The notes under the pieces: generated by a model
What the model was told of the DNA's origin: nothing
What the model saw: only the letters and a program-made list of their open reading frames with translations
Databases searched by the model: none
DNA from: Todiramphus chloris collaris
Taxonomy: Eukaryota; Chordata; Aves; Coraciiformes; Alcedinidae
Assembly (NCBI GenBank): GCA_025345505.1
Contig: JANVCC010000018.1
Coordinates: 41,183,745-41,247,744 of the forward strand
Length of the DNA: 64,000 nucleotides
Reading direction: 5' to 3'
Program-made: the position numbers and the translations under genes
In this document: in pieces, positions 24,118-37,109 of the stretch
Layout: every line of letters starts with the position of its first letter
How positions within the stretch are numbered: position 1 is the first letter of the stretch

Positions 24118-27100
24118 TATTGCTATTTTTTCATATGTTTTGCACCTGCAAATACACCCTAAAAAGCTCCATTGCTCCTAATTCTACATGCCATTAAGTA
24201 TGGAGTTACTGGCTGCAGGAAAGAGGGATAGTTGGCCTGTAATTCTCCATCAGCACTGTCTGCACATTCCAGCACATCTCAGCTGCATATAGAATTCATT
24301 CAGATTAGAGCTGCATTGCCTCTAACCATATACATGCATAACATATTACAGAGTAATTTCAAGTGGTTACAACAGAATTTCATGTTTGTAGCTCATTAAA
24401 ACATTCAGCTATTAAACACAAAACACAAAAAAAAGCTATTCTTTCTTTCTTTCTTTTTTTTTTCCCTAAAATCCATTCTCCCTCTTTATCCCCATGCATC
24501 TGAGATCTCCTAAACCCTTTCATCTCCTCCATGGTTATCTCTGGCCTCTGAGTTTCCAAGGTTCTCCATCAGCCTTTGTCCCTTCCAGTTTTATTTCCAG
24601 TTTCCCTTTCAGCCACCTCTGACCCTGTATTGGTTAGCTGAGAATTAAAGCTATGCAAAAACTTATTTTCAGATATGAAGCTAGGTTTTGGAGTGAGTTA
24701 TATGATATCTATCCAGATATTTATCTTCCAGTCTGTCTTTGTACCAGATTGCATCAGTAGTATTCCAGATTATTCAAAGGAACCTTAGAAATTGTTGATC
24801 TTCACATGCTCTCATGAGTGGTAATTTTATGTTTGCCTTTGTATGATGTTACCTGAGGATTTATGTGGTGTTACCTTAGCAAAAGGTTTTTCTTAGTAAC
24901 AAGAGAAAACTTGAAAGACTCAGTCTTCTTCACTGGAGAAGACCTCCTACACTAAGTTGCCCCGGTATGAAACTATTCCGATTTCAGGAGCCATCTCTGG
25001 ACCATAAATGGGATGATGGTAGCCCTTCTAAATTAATGTATGTTAGCAGAGGTGTTTCTGTAGTCCAAACATATGATTAAGCTAACATTGAAGTAGATAA
25101 TATCATACTGAAAACAGTACTGAATAGTTCTCATGGAAATATGGAGGCATAAGAGACTAACATCTCTGAAAATGTCAGCCAGGTATTGTGTAACACCAAT
25201 CAGAGTCCTCAGGTGAGGTCAAGTTTCATATCAGATCTGATATTTCATTATAGTGTATTTGAGATTTTTTTTTAATTTCTGCCATATAAAGGTAAAGTGT
25301 TTTGATTAAAAAAAAGATCCTCAGTGATGAGGATTCAGAAATATAACAATGGCTATAGTAAAGCATAATAAAAGGAAAAATTCAAATGTGTAATATCTCT
25401 AGTTCAATGACCAAATCTTACAAAAAAAACATTGAAAATGAGTGGATATTTGGTCAAAACTTTGAAAACAGAAACTCATATCATGGTATGATTGAACTTT
25501 AAATTATTAGAAGTTATTTCTTTCAACTTGGATCCATCTCAACCATATGCATAAAAGGGCACTTAATTTAATTACATCAGTAGTACCTCAGACAGAAATT
25601 CTGAAGTATCAGCACAATTGCCACTATAAAAATAGTACTCTAGAGTCACCTAGAGCAGTGACCAACACAGAAACATTTTATAATAAAGTTAATGTAAATT
25701 AATTTGTCATCATTATCCTTGGTCAGTCCAGAAACAAGGTGTGATTATGAAGGCCATTTGAACCACTAATATGAATTGATAAAACATGACCCTCTTTCCC
25801 ATTCTTTCTGCTCATGTACTATCACATCATACATTCATTTTCAGTTTACAGTTGTTGCTGAAACCTTAGGTTGTAGATTTTATGAAGTAGGACTGGTCTT
25901 TTTATACAATAAATTGCTAAATACAGTATATTGCTAAAATGCAATTTTCATCTCTGTTTGGGGTTTGCAGTTCTGTTATTCTGGTTATGGAGATCATCTT
26001 ATATAGCAGTCAGTTTAAATCTACTTCACTTCTGTAGCTCTTCACACTGCTATTACAGTGGTGTGATCCTTTCACCTTTCCGAACATGTATTTTCATGTT
26101 TAGTTGCTGACCCAATATTAGCTACAGTTCTCCAAACTGTTCCAATAAACCTTCCTGATAATGTCATATTTTTGACTGCTCAGAATTTTCTTCTCATCTT
26201 TCATGACTAAATTGTACCCAATGTCTTTTAAATATACATTTATAAATATATATGTGCTTGTGTGTGAGATTGCAAAAATCATTTCTATTCTGAACTCTGC
26301 AGACTTTGTAATTTTCTTCAGTAAAAATATCACTTACGAAAACCATGTGAGCAATTCTGGCTTCTAAATAAAGCAAACAGGCAAGGCTAGAACACTCATT
26401 TCCCCTCCTCATTTATGCTTTTAACATACATTGATAGTCAGAGGGCAGATATGGACATGACTGAAGTTAGTGATATTTGCATCCTCTTAGAACCTCACAA
26501 GTCCTATGGGAGATCTATAAAATGCCTGCCTCAACCAGTCAGGGAGAGCTGTAGCTTTAAGCTAGGATTTGGGAAAAAAACTAAGAGGGCAAGGGAAGAA
26601 GATGGATAGCCTGTTGATCATTTGATTTAGTTGATTTTTAATAATCCCTGCAAAGCAAAAGTAAATGTAACTGCTAGACTGTAAATTACATGCTGGGAGG
26701 TATTCTTTGGGTTTAATTGATCCTTTTGAGGCAATCTCAAATCCTTTCCCCACATACTATCATTTACTCTTCCTTTCTTGTAGCGTACCAACTAAACTCT
26801 GGACATTGCACAATGAAAAGGTTAAATTCACATAATTTTAAACCAGATATCTATGAGATTTTTATCTCATCTAAACTTTCATAAGTTGTCAGCCATTATA
26901 CTTTACAAACTTGCATACACTTAGCTGTTATCATTTGCTTAAGTCTGTAACTGAAAGTTCTTTAAGGCAAAAAAGAAAAACAAAACCAAAAGCTTTTTGT
27001 TGTTCCATGACTAGCATTGCTAGACACCACTAAAATACAAATAGTAAATAACTAATTCAAAATACAAAACCAAAAATGTGATTCTCATTTCTATTGTTTC

Positions 27101-29058
27101 TCTTTTTCTTCAGCTTCCTTGCAACTGGTTCTTGTGCCTGTCTGCATTAATTTAAAGAGCACTCCTGCATCCAGTATCTATACCACCATAAAGACACTTA
27201 CACACTGTAATTCATCTCTCTTTAGAAAATACAAATATATTGAACTCTCTATAAAGGGGTTTTTCTAGCACTTGAGCTATTTCTGCAGTTCTTTCTTTCA
27301 CTGCTCCACTTTCCAAGTTTAGACAACAAAACTACATTCAGCACTTCAGTATCAGTGTCCTCAGTGTTGTGCAAAGGTGAACTAAACTTCTCACTCTCAG
27401 TCTTCAAGTTATACATCTGAGGGTTGCACATACCTTTTTTGACACTACACTTGAACAACAGCTACTGTTGAATTGGTTGTCCAAATGTTGGCTTCTGTAG
27501 GCAGGTCTGTATACACTGCTGTTGTAATCTTATATTTAGCTATATGAAAATATCTTGAATGAGGTCCAGCTTGCAAAGAAACCACATTTACTCCAGTAGT
27601 TGTGTGATACTTCCACTGCATGGTAGTATCCCATTGTCACTTTGGTTTTTGGTGACAAAACTCAGTCTGTCATCCTAATCCAGGTAATAAATACTTTTTG
27701 GATACTACCTAGAACTATTTTAAAAGCTTAATTTTTCATTTTACTAAAATAAAAGGTTCACAACAGTTTCAAAATTGTACATGCTCACCTGCTTACATCA
27801 GCAAATAATTTCATTTCATGAAAGAGAGAAATGACAGCCTTAGGATTATAAAACACCTACTTTTTGCCACATAATTCTTTTAAGGAATGTGCAGTATGAA
27901 TATAGCAGCATATCATGCCATGCAGCTTTAAGGTATGTATTGACAGTTTTGGACTCTTCTAAAAAATTTGATCTAGGGTATAGATTATGAAAACTGCCAA
28001 ATGGAGCATTCTGGAAGAAAGTGTATAACTCTAGAGGCCTAGTGCTCTAAGTAATCCAAAGCCCGTACAAGATGGAAGCAGAGAAATTCAGTCCTAATGG
28101 TAACAAGAGGGACACTTCTGTTTTGTAATGTTATGTCACTGGAGGTCAGACTGCTTTTTGAGTCTCAGCTGATAAAGTTAGTCTTGGAAATTAATTTGTA
28201 AAACCAAGAATCTATGCCCATGAATGGAAGTATGAATTCTGCAAATCTAGTTTCTTACTTCATTGTTCCTGTAATATAAAGAAATTAATGCAGTTGTTTG
28301 CATGCACTAAAAATAATATGCTAGTGGACCAGTCATAAATAGCTCTTTTGAAATAAATTACTTAATTTGAACTATAAAAAAAGGTTTTTTTCATAAAGGA
28401 ATAGAAAAAAAGAAGGGTTTTTTTAAAATATTTTTCTGTATACAGTACACAGATCAGAAAGTATACATTTTTCGCAGCAGGAATACAAAAAGTAATTTGT
28501 TCTTACTTTAATATACAGCTTGAATTAAGATTATTCTCGACTGCTGGTAAAATCAGCCATTTAGCAGTGTGTGGCCACTAAAAGCAGAACAATGCTTTCA
28601 GGAAGAGTTGAAAAAGACTTAGTGCTATGGCAGCACTATTAGTCAGAAATCTATTTTTAGGTGAACATGACATTTTCAAAGTCACTGTATATAAATGCAA
28701 AACAATCACTTCATTTTCAGCTTCTGGTTACAGAAATCATCAGTGAAAATCTCTTTCCTAGCACAGAAAGTCGTTATATACCTTGCTGACATTGTGTTCA
28801 CGTAACTACAAGCTTCATGTCTCTTGCTGAGAAATGTACCTATTTTCTTTTTTTGTGTACTCTGGCCTGTACTCAACAATACACTCTTCCCACATGTTCT
28901 CTTAAAAAAATATTATTATGAAGAAGAAGGAATGACATTGCATTTCTGTATAAGTCAACAAATAGTTCAGACATATTCAGAAACCACTGACCATTAAATA
29001 ATTTGTAGTAAACAATTAATTTATAAATTCTACTTACAAATAATTATCTGATTAAATG

Positions 29059-29135
29059 TATATATTTATATTTATATTTAATTTATATTTATATTTATAT
29101 TTATATTTATATTTATATTTATTTGTATTTATTTT
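29059..29135. repeat. TATATT hexanucleotide microsatellite
   Basis: About eleven imperfect copies of a six-base TTTATA unit. One interruption (TTTAATTTATA) splits the array, and TTTGTATTTATTTT variants end it. Pure A/T, easily melted and likely length-polymorphic. Confidence 0.9.
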
Positions 29136-30540
29136 GTCTTAATGTGTGTATTTTGATTAATTATACTTATAATCCGCACGTCATATATGACTGTTCTGTG
29201 TAATCTCTTTTGGTTTCCCAAGGCAGGGATTCATTTCTATTTGTTTACAAGCCATACAAGGCTGCATTTCATTGTTTTTATTCACCAAATAAGCCACATT
29301 TTTTAAACAAAGATTGGCTTAAATATGATTGATTTAGGAAGAGGACAGAAAACATATTTGGAAAAGAAAAGCTATAGATACATATTTAAATAAGGAAATA
29401 GTTTCATATGTAGATATTTCTTAGAAATGCTGGGAAATAAATCAATAGATGGAATTCAGTTTCATTGCTTTATCTGCTAGATTTGTGTCTCCATTCTTTT
29501 AATTAATGAAAAATTGTTATATTCTTACACACTAAGCAGACATATTTGAGAAGAAGAGGTCCATCTGCAGAGTAACCACAAGCATTATGTTAATGGAAAA
29601 AAAAAAAAGGAGTATAATGCTGGATACCCCTAAATAGAAGGATTAAAACACACATTAGATGAAGTACTTTGATTCCAAAACATATCCTTAATGTTATGCT
29701 GACTATGTATTATAGGTTCTCTGTGTCTCCCTTGCTGAATTCATTTCCTCTCATTAAAGGTCTGTTAGGATAAAAAGAGATGTGAAGTTCAAAACAAATG
29801 ACACCATCAACATTATGTGAAAAATGCTTTATGTATCTGTCCATATCATGATTGACAGTTATAGCTTTTGACTTGCATTATGTCTAGCCTCTGAATTTAA
29901 AGATATATTATTACACCGTGATCTTTGCTTTTATTTTTGTGCCACTAAATTACTTGTGCATATCAGTTTGAATAAGATGTTTGGAGAAGTACAGAATATT
30001 TCTCACTACATAGAGTGATCATTCATTTCTCCCAGAATAATACAGATAATGTTAGTTTATGTTTTAAAAAAACCCCAAACATATCATTTGATGGTGAATC
30101 AAAAACACTGTGCTTGCTTTTGAAAAATGCATTCTTTTGAATAATGGTAGACACTCGTAAACAGAGATGAGATCGTTAGTAATTTAATGAGCTGTATTTT
30201 TCTGATATGAAATTTTCACTGCAACCACATTTACTCTATGTGTCTTTATATTTTTCTGGATAACAAAGTCCCTCAGACATTTGTTCTATTATAAACTCAT
30301 ATTTGTGCCTACTTGTTCATATAATCAAAGTTTAAGTAAGATAATCTTGTAATATCTATCGTCCCTAATTTCTTCAGATTCTTCGACCAGAAGACATCAC
30401 CTCTTAATCTTTTGTTTTTGTACAAAGAGGGACCTAGTTCCAGTTTTCACATTTCTCTGGCTTCATATATGCTGCCCGCCCTCCCCTGTCCCCTTTATAC
30501 CTTTATTATAATGAAATGAGTAGGACTGCCCTACATCACA

Positions 30541-31742
30541 TTCCAGATGTGCAGGTACAAGAAGAGTGTGACTGAGAACAGACAGCATGGATTTAGCAAA
30601 AGCAAACAATGCCTGATCAGTTTGATTGCTTTCTAGGATGAGATAACTGGTTCTTTGATTGTGGAAAAAAACAGTGATTTTTTTTTTTTTTTTTTTTTTT
30701 TTTACTTCAGTAGGACCTTCAATACAGATCTCCCATATTCTTACAGCCTAAATGGTTCAACTATAAGCTGTGTGGAAAAATTTCTGGAACACTTGGCTGA
30801 AAGGGTTGGGATCAGCAACACTAAGTCCAACTGGTAGCTAGTATCATCCCTGAGGGAGAGAAAGTGGGGCCCATAGTGTTTAGCATCCTTATTTCTTACT
30901 TAATATTATGCTGAAATGCACCTTCAACAAGTTTGTGGTTAATACTGAGTAAAGGAGTGTGACCCATACACTAGGGTTTGCCTATACATCACTATTTAGG
31001 GGGACCTTAGCATGTTGGAAAAATGGGACATCCTGACAAAGTTGAAAAAGACAAATAAAAAGTCCTGTATACAGCCTTTCAAAAGTACTGTCTAGGTGCT
31101 GTTGGGCTAGAAAAACCTTTTGTAGAAAAGAATCTGTGTGGCCTGGTGGACAGTAGGCTGAATATAAGTCACTGTTGTGCCCTTATGGCAATGATACTGG
31201 GCTGTATCAGGAGGACTGTAGCTACCAGGATGAGAAAAATTATTACTCCCTTCAATTCAGTGCTTGCAAGACAGTTTCTTAAGTAGTATGACCGGCTTGG
31301 AGCTCTCTGGTATACTAAAAGTTTGAACATACTGGAGCAAATCTAGTGAAGGGCCACCAAGACATAGAGCAGATGAAGCACATGACATATAAGAGAGGCC
31401 AAGAGAATGGGGTTTGTTCAAGCAGAAGAAGATAAAAATAAATGAAAGGAGATCTACTTGTTTTCTTCAATTACAGTGGACATAGAGAAGACATATCCTC
31501 TCACAGGTATATAGTGATAAGACAAAAGGCAGTGAGCAGAAGTTACAAGAAAAAAGGGTAGTCAAGCACTATAGTAGGTGCCCAGAGAATCTGTGGAGAC
31601 ACCTGCATTTTAGCTGTTTAGCACTTCATCTGGTACAGAACCAGAACCGGTTACCTGATAATGTCACCTAACTTTGATCAAGGGTCTGGATCATGTGTCC
31701 TCCTGAGAATTCTTTCAACCTAAACTATTCAATGATTCTGCA
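30541..31742 (+). mobile_element. CR1 LINE, old and heavily decayed (RT to 3' end)
   Basis: About 1.2 kb. It starts in the RT domain with 'gaacagacagcatggatttagcaaaagcaaacaatgcctgatcagtttgattgctttctaggatgagataactgg', a well-known CR1 stretch. It continues through a degraded motif-C region ('aatgcaccttcaacaagtttgtggttaatactgag', where the catalytic FADD has become F-V-V-N) and ends near 'cctaaactattcaatgattctgcaa'. Stops and indels are dense. A T26 run sits where the RT motif A codons should be. This is the most diverged CR1 here, hence probably the oldest. Confidence 0.85.
30678..30703. repeat. T26 homopolymer inside CR1
   Basis: Uninterrupted T26 located within the old CR1, at the place where related copies carry a T-rich 'gatgttgtttacttgac' coding motif A. 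It was probably born by slippage in that seed. Confidence 0.85.
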
Positions 31743-33905
31743 ATTTAAAAAATAAAAATAGAGTATAACTAGGCTTTACATCAGCTTTGTATCTCAGGTA
31801 TTAGGAAATTAGTAAGCTTATTTATACTAGCCATCTAAGCTACTCACCTACAGCTAACCAATGCAACAACTTTCACTGATCATGGAAAAATTTAGATGAT
31901 TAATCTGGAAAAAATGTCTAATTTACAGCTAAAGCGCGTGCAGTTGAGTTCTGCTTCCCCTTACAGCATTCTTGTCACAGTCCTTTTACCAGTTTGGTTG
32001 TATTATTGAACACTTACCTCTAACAGTGTCTTAATTCCAGAGCTTTCCCAGACTAGGTCAGCAGAAAACTACTCATATTTTTATTTGATTCATGTTTACC
32101 CCATTTTTATTAAAAAGCTCTACCTAGTTTTATATCTCAAATTCAAAAATATCATTACTAATTATGGTATCCAGTGATCCTCCTACTGATTTTGAGGTAT
32201 ATTTGACCTTCTCTTCCAGACAGAGTTGATTATATCACTGAATCCAAAAAAGTAACTACATACAAATGAACAGTTCTCAGGCCTTTGGTCTATCCAGATT
32301 ATATTCTGCCCATGCTAAGACTGAATATTAATGTCCAAAAATCAAAATCAAAGGAACACCTAAAATTTATCCTTTTCTGAGTTTGGTTTGGTTTGTTTTT
32401 TTTCTCCAATGGACAATATTTATACCTTTCTGTAAACACAATCTTTGCCAATGTGGCAAAGTACACCTTAAATACATTCTTAAAATTCTTGATAAATATT
32501 TGGCTTCAGCAATAAGGATCTAAACTCTTATTTTACATGTTTTTTTTTTTTATTATTATTATTATTTTTTATTTTAAAAGTATTTAAAAGAAAATGTGTT
32601 GGGGAAAAAAAAAAAAAACCAAACCAAAACCAAACGTTTTCATAGACACTTTCATGAATGAAATTAAAACCTTGATCAGTTCCAGTGAGATCAAAGTCTG
32701 GAAAGAAGATGGCTGAGGAAATTTCTGCACTCTGAATATTTTGAAAAGTGGGGGGTTTTTTTGTTGATTATTTCCAATGTGTAGGAATACAGAACTAACA
32801 GAGATCAAGGCATACTATTACAGTTCTATCCATTCAGATATACTTTGTGCATTATCAGAAAATTTTAATTATTCCAGATTGCTTTGTCCCATTAATAGTT
32901 CATTCATCTGACTGCTGTGATAGGCTTTCTGCATTCTTGTTGATAAGCAAGAAGTGGTTCCTGGAATAAATCTAAAGATTTTTTGGCTCTTAATATTTAA
33001 CATTCTCTAGGATGAGTTCCAGCATTCACTGTGTTTTTCTGCTTTTCTTGGTATTCAAGTATTTCAGTATGTGCCTTGTTTGACATGAACACCATGACTG
33101 TGATGCTATTATTCCTAAGTATTGTATGATCCCTGCATAATGGAGCAATATGTCTTGTTATCTCTAAGCGTGGTGGAAAGGGTTGGATAAAGTGGTGATA
33201 CTCATTTCCTGGTTTCCAGATGACTGAGTTTTCCAGTGTCACTAGTACTCATGCACTTACATTTTCATTCAAACAAATCTTAATCTTTTTTTCAAAGGAC
33301 TTCTCCATTTGGCCCAGTGCATGTCCCTGGCAGCAGTGAATTGGTAATCAGCAATGATTCCTTTGCAACCTTCCAAGGGAAAATGGAACATCTGCCAGAA
33401 CCTGTACTTGTCTTTCTGACTTGCAAATCCATGGGAGATATATCCATCTACTGAAAAGGATGATTTGATTTCTTTTATTTGACTCCCAATTTTTTGCCAA
33501 AATACTAGCTGAGGTTATTTTACTCTTCAAAACCACTTTATGTCTATTTAAGCCAATACAAATAGGCAGTCTATTGCTTCCTTGGGACATGAGGTTAATT
33601 TTAACTTACTTTATTGATATAAGTCTATATTTTTACAACATAATACATGATAATATGTTAAATTAAAATCTTTCCCTTGTATCATCACCATTGTTTCATA
33701 ACATGTAAGCCTTGCCATATATTTATGGCATATTTAAATATATATGGGGAGATATGTATATCTCTGAGACAGACATGAATATGTAGATTGTGGCACCTTG
33801 GAGACACTATATCCAAAGGTTTTCCAGCATTCTGTTTCAATTTGAATATTCTTGCAGATTCATAAAACATAAATTGTAAGTTGAAACAGAAATAGAAACA
33901 GAAAT

Positions 33906-33960
33906 TATAAATGTACTCAGTTATAAAATATAAATATACTCAATTATAAATTATAAATAC
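33906..33960. repeat. 23-bp tandem repeat, 2.4 copies
   Basis: Units at 33906-33928 and 33929-33951 (TATAAATGTACTCAGTTATA versus TATAAATATACTCAATTATA) differ at a few positions. A partial third unit, TATAAATAC, ends at 33960. Confidence 0.8.
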
Positions 33961-35997
33961 ATCTTTTTTGGGTGCATTTTTTTTGCTAAGCAATACCTAG
34001 CTCTCAACTATAAAGTGTTCATACAGTAAGCCAGTTTTGCCACAAAACTCTTCCAAATGAATTGGGAAGTTTAGCTGTTGCAAGACTAGAGCAAATGGTT
34101 ATACAAAGCCTACCAGTTGGCCTGTAAAACTTTCTGGATGCCTCAGACTTGTGGTATTTTTTAATAGAGCAGAACTGGGGCTTCCCTATGTTCTCCCAGT
34201 TTCAAAAACAAGAGCAATATATATATTTAAAAATAAACACAAAGCAATTTGTAATTTCCTGTATATCTGATTTAGGATATTGCTCAAAACTTCATGAAAA
34301 ATACCACCAGTTATTGTTACTTTTTTTTTTTTCCTAGATGACTACTGCAGGTTTTTGATAATTTTTTTAATTATGAATAATTATTGCAGGAGTTCCGAAC
34401 AATTCACAGCCTGATAATACACCCATTCTTTGATTAATATGACCATTTCCTCACAAAAAGAAGTGCCACTCAGAAAAAAAAAAAATCTGAACAGTTAACT
34501 AAATTGGACTCCAACACATCAGTCAATGGCCAAGCACTTAATATGCCAATATGCTGAGAATATGAGTTAAGATAATAGAAAATTTTCGGTCTAACACTTA
34601 ATATGAATGTTTACGAGATACATCCTAACACGTCATTAAGGATGCTATGAAAACCTCTGATGACAGTCAGTCAATGTGGGCAGAGAGGTTATAAACACTA
34701 GTCCTTTTCCAGGGTGACAAGGACCTGGAAAACAGAAAGATTATGAGACGGAAAAGTACAAAATATAGCGACTGAAATGATGACAATTATAAACATTGTG
34801 AGTTGTATTCTGAGAAAGGCCACTGCGAGTGCCAGCAAACAGAATCACTGGCTATAGAAAACTTGGAGGGTGAGGAGAGAGGGGAGGGAAGAAAAAAGAG
34901 GTGTATAGTTATAAGCTGCCTAGTGGGAACTTTTCTCATACTTTGCTGATCTGACAGAAATGTTTGGGCTGCCTAATGGCAGCTCTTTTCACAGCTCATC
35001 AGGCACCAGGTTTCCCATCATATTTGAGTTTTTCTAATTTTCACAGTGATGCTTGGAAGTGACAAGTCACAAGAAGAAAAAGAAGCTGCTTTTGACTCAT
35101 CTGATCCTCTAAAAGCCAATCAATGAACATTTGTTGGATTATTTGTTGGTAGTCAAGACTATGGAAGAACAAATTTATTCTATACTTGCCACTGATAATG
35201 CATGGATTTAGGTAAAAAGCATAACTCTCACCATCAACCTTCTTTTACTGTGATACTGTGATAAGAAGGAAAACGGGCTGGAAGAGTAAAGATTAGAGAA
35301 CTTCAGGAAACGATAGTGGAGAAGAAGAAAGCTATAATACCCCTGCTACTCTCATAGTACTTTTGTGTCAGACAAGAAACCATAGGATTATATAAAATAA
35401 AACTAGTAACAGTGTGATAAAATTTCTTGTCAATTTTTCAAACTATTTGTGCTATTTCTTCCCTCAAATTTGTACATCTGCTGTATTTTCTTCAAGCGAT
35501 GTTGTTATACACCAACTCTATTTTCACAACTTTTTGTAAGATTTCCACATGAAAAAAGAAGCCTTTTTTCTCAGTTTCTCTGACACAAAATACAGCTATT
35601 ATGTTGTTTAAAAATAATAATGGGTTAAACTTAATAAGTGAAAAACCACAGTGTCTCTTGTGGAATTTGTTTTTGATAGCTTCCGATTCATGAGATTTAG
35701 ATCAATGGAGGTCATTAATGGCAAGTTTTTCAACTAAACCCAAGAACCGTTGATTGACAAAATTTTCAAAAATTATTCAGTATGAAGTGAAAAAAGCAAT
35801 CTCACTGTTGGACTATGTTAAAGAAGACATATAAGGAGGGTTTTTTTTTCCTTTGTTTTAATCCAATCTTCATACTCAGACAAAAAAGAAAACCAAACAA
35901 ACCACAACACTGACAACTCTTGACCACAATAGGTATTATGTAAGACTTTACAGGAAAAAAAAAAGAAAAAATTAAGTGTATGACTGGAATTAATTTG

Positions 35998-36037
35998 TTT
36001 CTGATAGGGAGAGAATGTTTCTGATAGGGAGAGAATG
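35998..36037. repeat. Perfect 20-bp tandem duplication
   Basis: TTTCTGATAGGGAGAGAATG occurs twice back to back with no mismatch. This suggests a recent event or an assembly artefact. Confidence 0.9.
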
Positions 36038-36305
36038 AAGGTGTTAGCAGAGGTGGGAGGATGGAGAAATTATCAGTGTTAAAATGTTAAAACTATCAGT
36101 GAGGGTTAAAATATTATTTATTTGCTCTCACAAATGATGAAAACATAATAAATAATCTAATATGCCAAACACAAAAGAATTTCTTAACTAAAAATGGTGT
36201 AAAACCAAAATATTTGATTTATGAAGCCCAAGTCTGCAATCTGACAATTAACTGTCTAAACCATAACAAAAGATTGACCAGAACAAATGGAATTATACCC
36301 ACTCA

Positions 36306-36400
36306 GTAAAAAAACCAAACCAAACCAAACCAACAAAACAAAAATTAAAAAAAAAACCAAAAAACAACAACCTAAAACAAAAATAACCAAGGAAAAACCT
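36306..36400. repeat. A/C-rich low-complexity tract
   Basis: Begins with three to four copies of CCAAA and decays into AACAAAA and ACAACAACC-type sequence. Similar in kind to the tracts at 18050 and 62722. Confidence 0.85.
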
Positions 36401-37109
36401 ACTATGGTTCTGAAAGAGCTATGCACAGAGAAACATGGGACATCTGGTCTTCAGGGAGCATAAATCCAATCGACATTAATGTAGCATGCAAATTCATGCC
36501 AGCTGAGAATCTGACCCCAGATTTGGTCAATTTTTTTTTTTTTTTTTCTCCCCTTATTGCGATGAATATATTTACATCTTCTTTTGAAGAGAAAATAACT
36601 GAAATTTCTTCCACTAAAAAATGATTTGTGATTTGGCTGACTTCTTTGACAGTGACGCATTGAGGACATTAATCTAGGATTGGTTTTGTGGGTTTTTTTT
36701 CTTCTAGAGGTCCCTGTGATAAGCAACAGCAGGTTTTCTGCTAAATGTTCTAATGGTGAGAAATACAAGTCTACCTACAAAGGCTCAAAATAAATAAACC
36801 AGCTATTATTCAATATGGTAAGGAAATAGACCACTATCCTAAAAGTAGCATAGATGACATATCTCTGTGTGCTTTAATGAATTACTGAAACTGAATAAAA
36901 ATAATTGAATTATAAGAAGAATTTCATAAAAAGATTGAAATATCCACAGGAACAGTGGAAATAAACAATTTACTGGCCAAATATCCTTCAAAGTGAACAG
37001 CAACTCAAGAGTGAAATGCTTGAGTATTAAACAGTGAGTCATTGTGTATTAAAGAACATACATGCCTTTTTAACTTTACTGTGAAGCCTTTTTAAACTTG
37101 CCAAGCCTC

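Larger units (their letters stand above)
22061..30540. other. Long AT-rich unique sequence, no gene seen
   Basis: About 8.5 kb, the longest stretch without a large mobile element in this window. It holds only T18 at 22370-22387, an A/T palindromic patch at 24045-24082 followed by a CAAA-rich patch to 24117, short pyrimidine runs near 24440, and the AT hexamer array at 29059. No convincing exon or RNA gene seen. Confidence 0.65.
31743..37109. other. AT-rich unique sequence, no gene seen
   Basis: About 5.4 kb. Small structures: T/A-rich run at 32540-32580, 23-base tandem units at 33906-33960, a perfect 20-base doublet at 35998-36037, A/C-rich tract at 36306-36400, T17 at 36531-36547, and a purine tract at 34865-34905. 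A 105-codon minus-strand frame at 36451-36768 covers the T17 run (Lys-rich translation) and looks like chance. Confidence 0.65.

Noticed and set aside
26436-26455. CAGAGGGCAG as a CTCF site (also similar text at 23348)
   Set aside because: Only the right half of the motif fits; about 10 of 14 positions match.
36451-36768. 105-codon minus-strand frame
   Set aside because: It reads through a T17 tract, giving a Lys run, and has no similarity to anything known to me.
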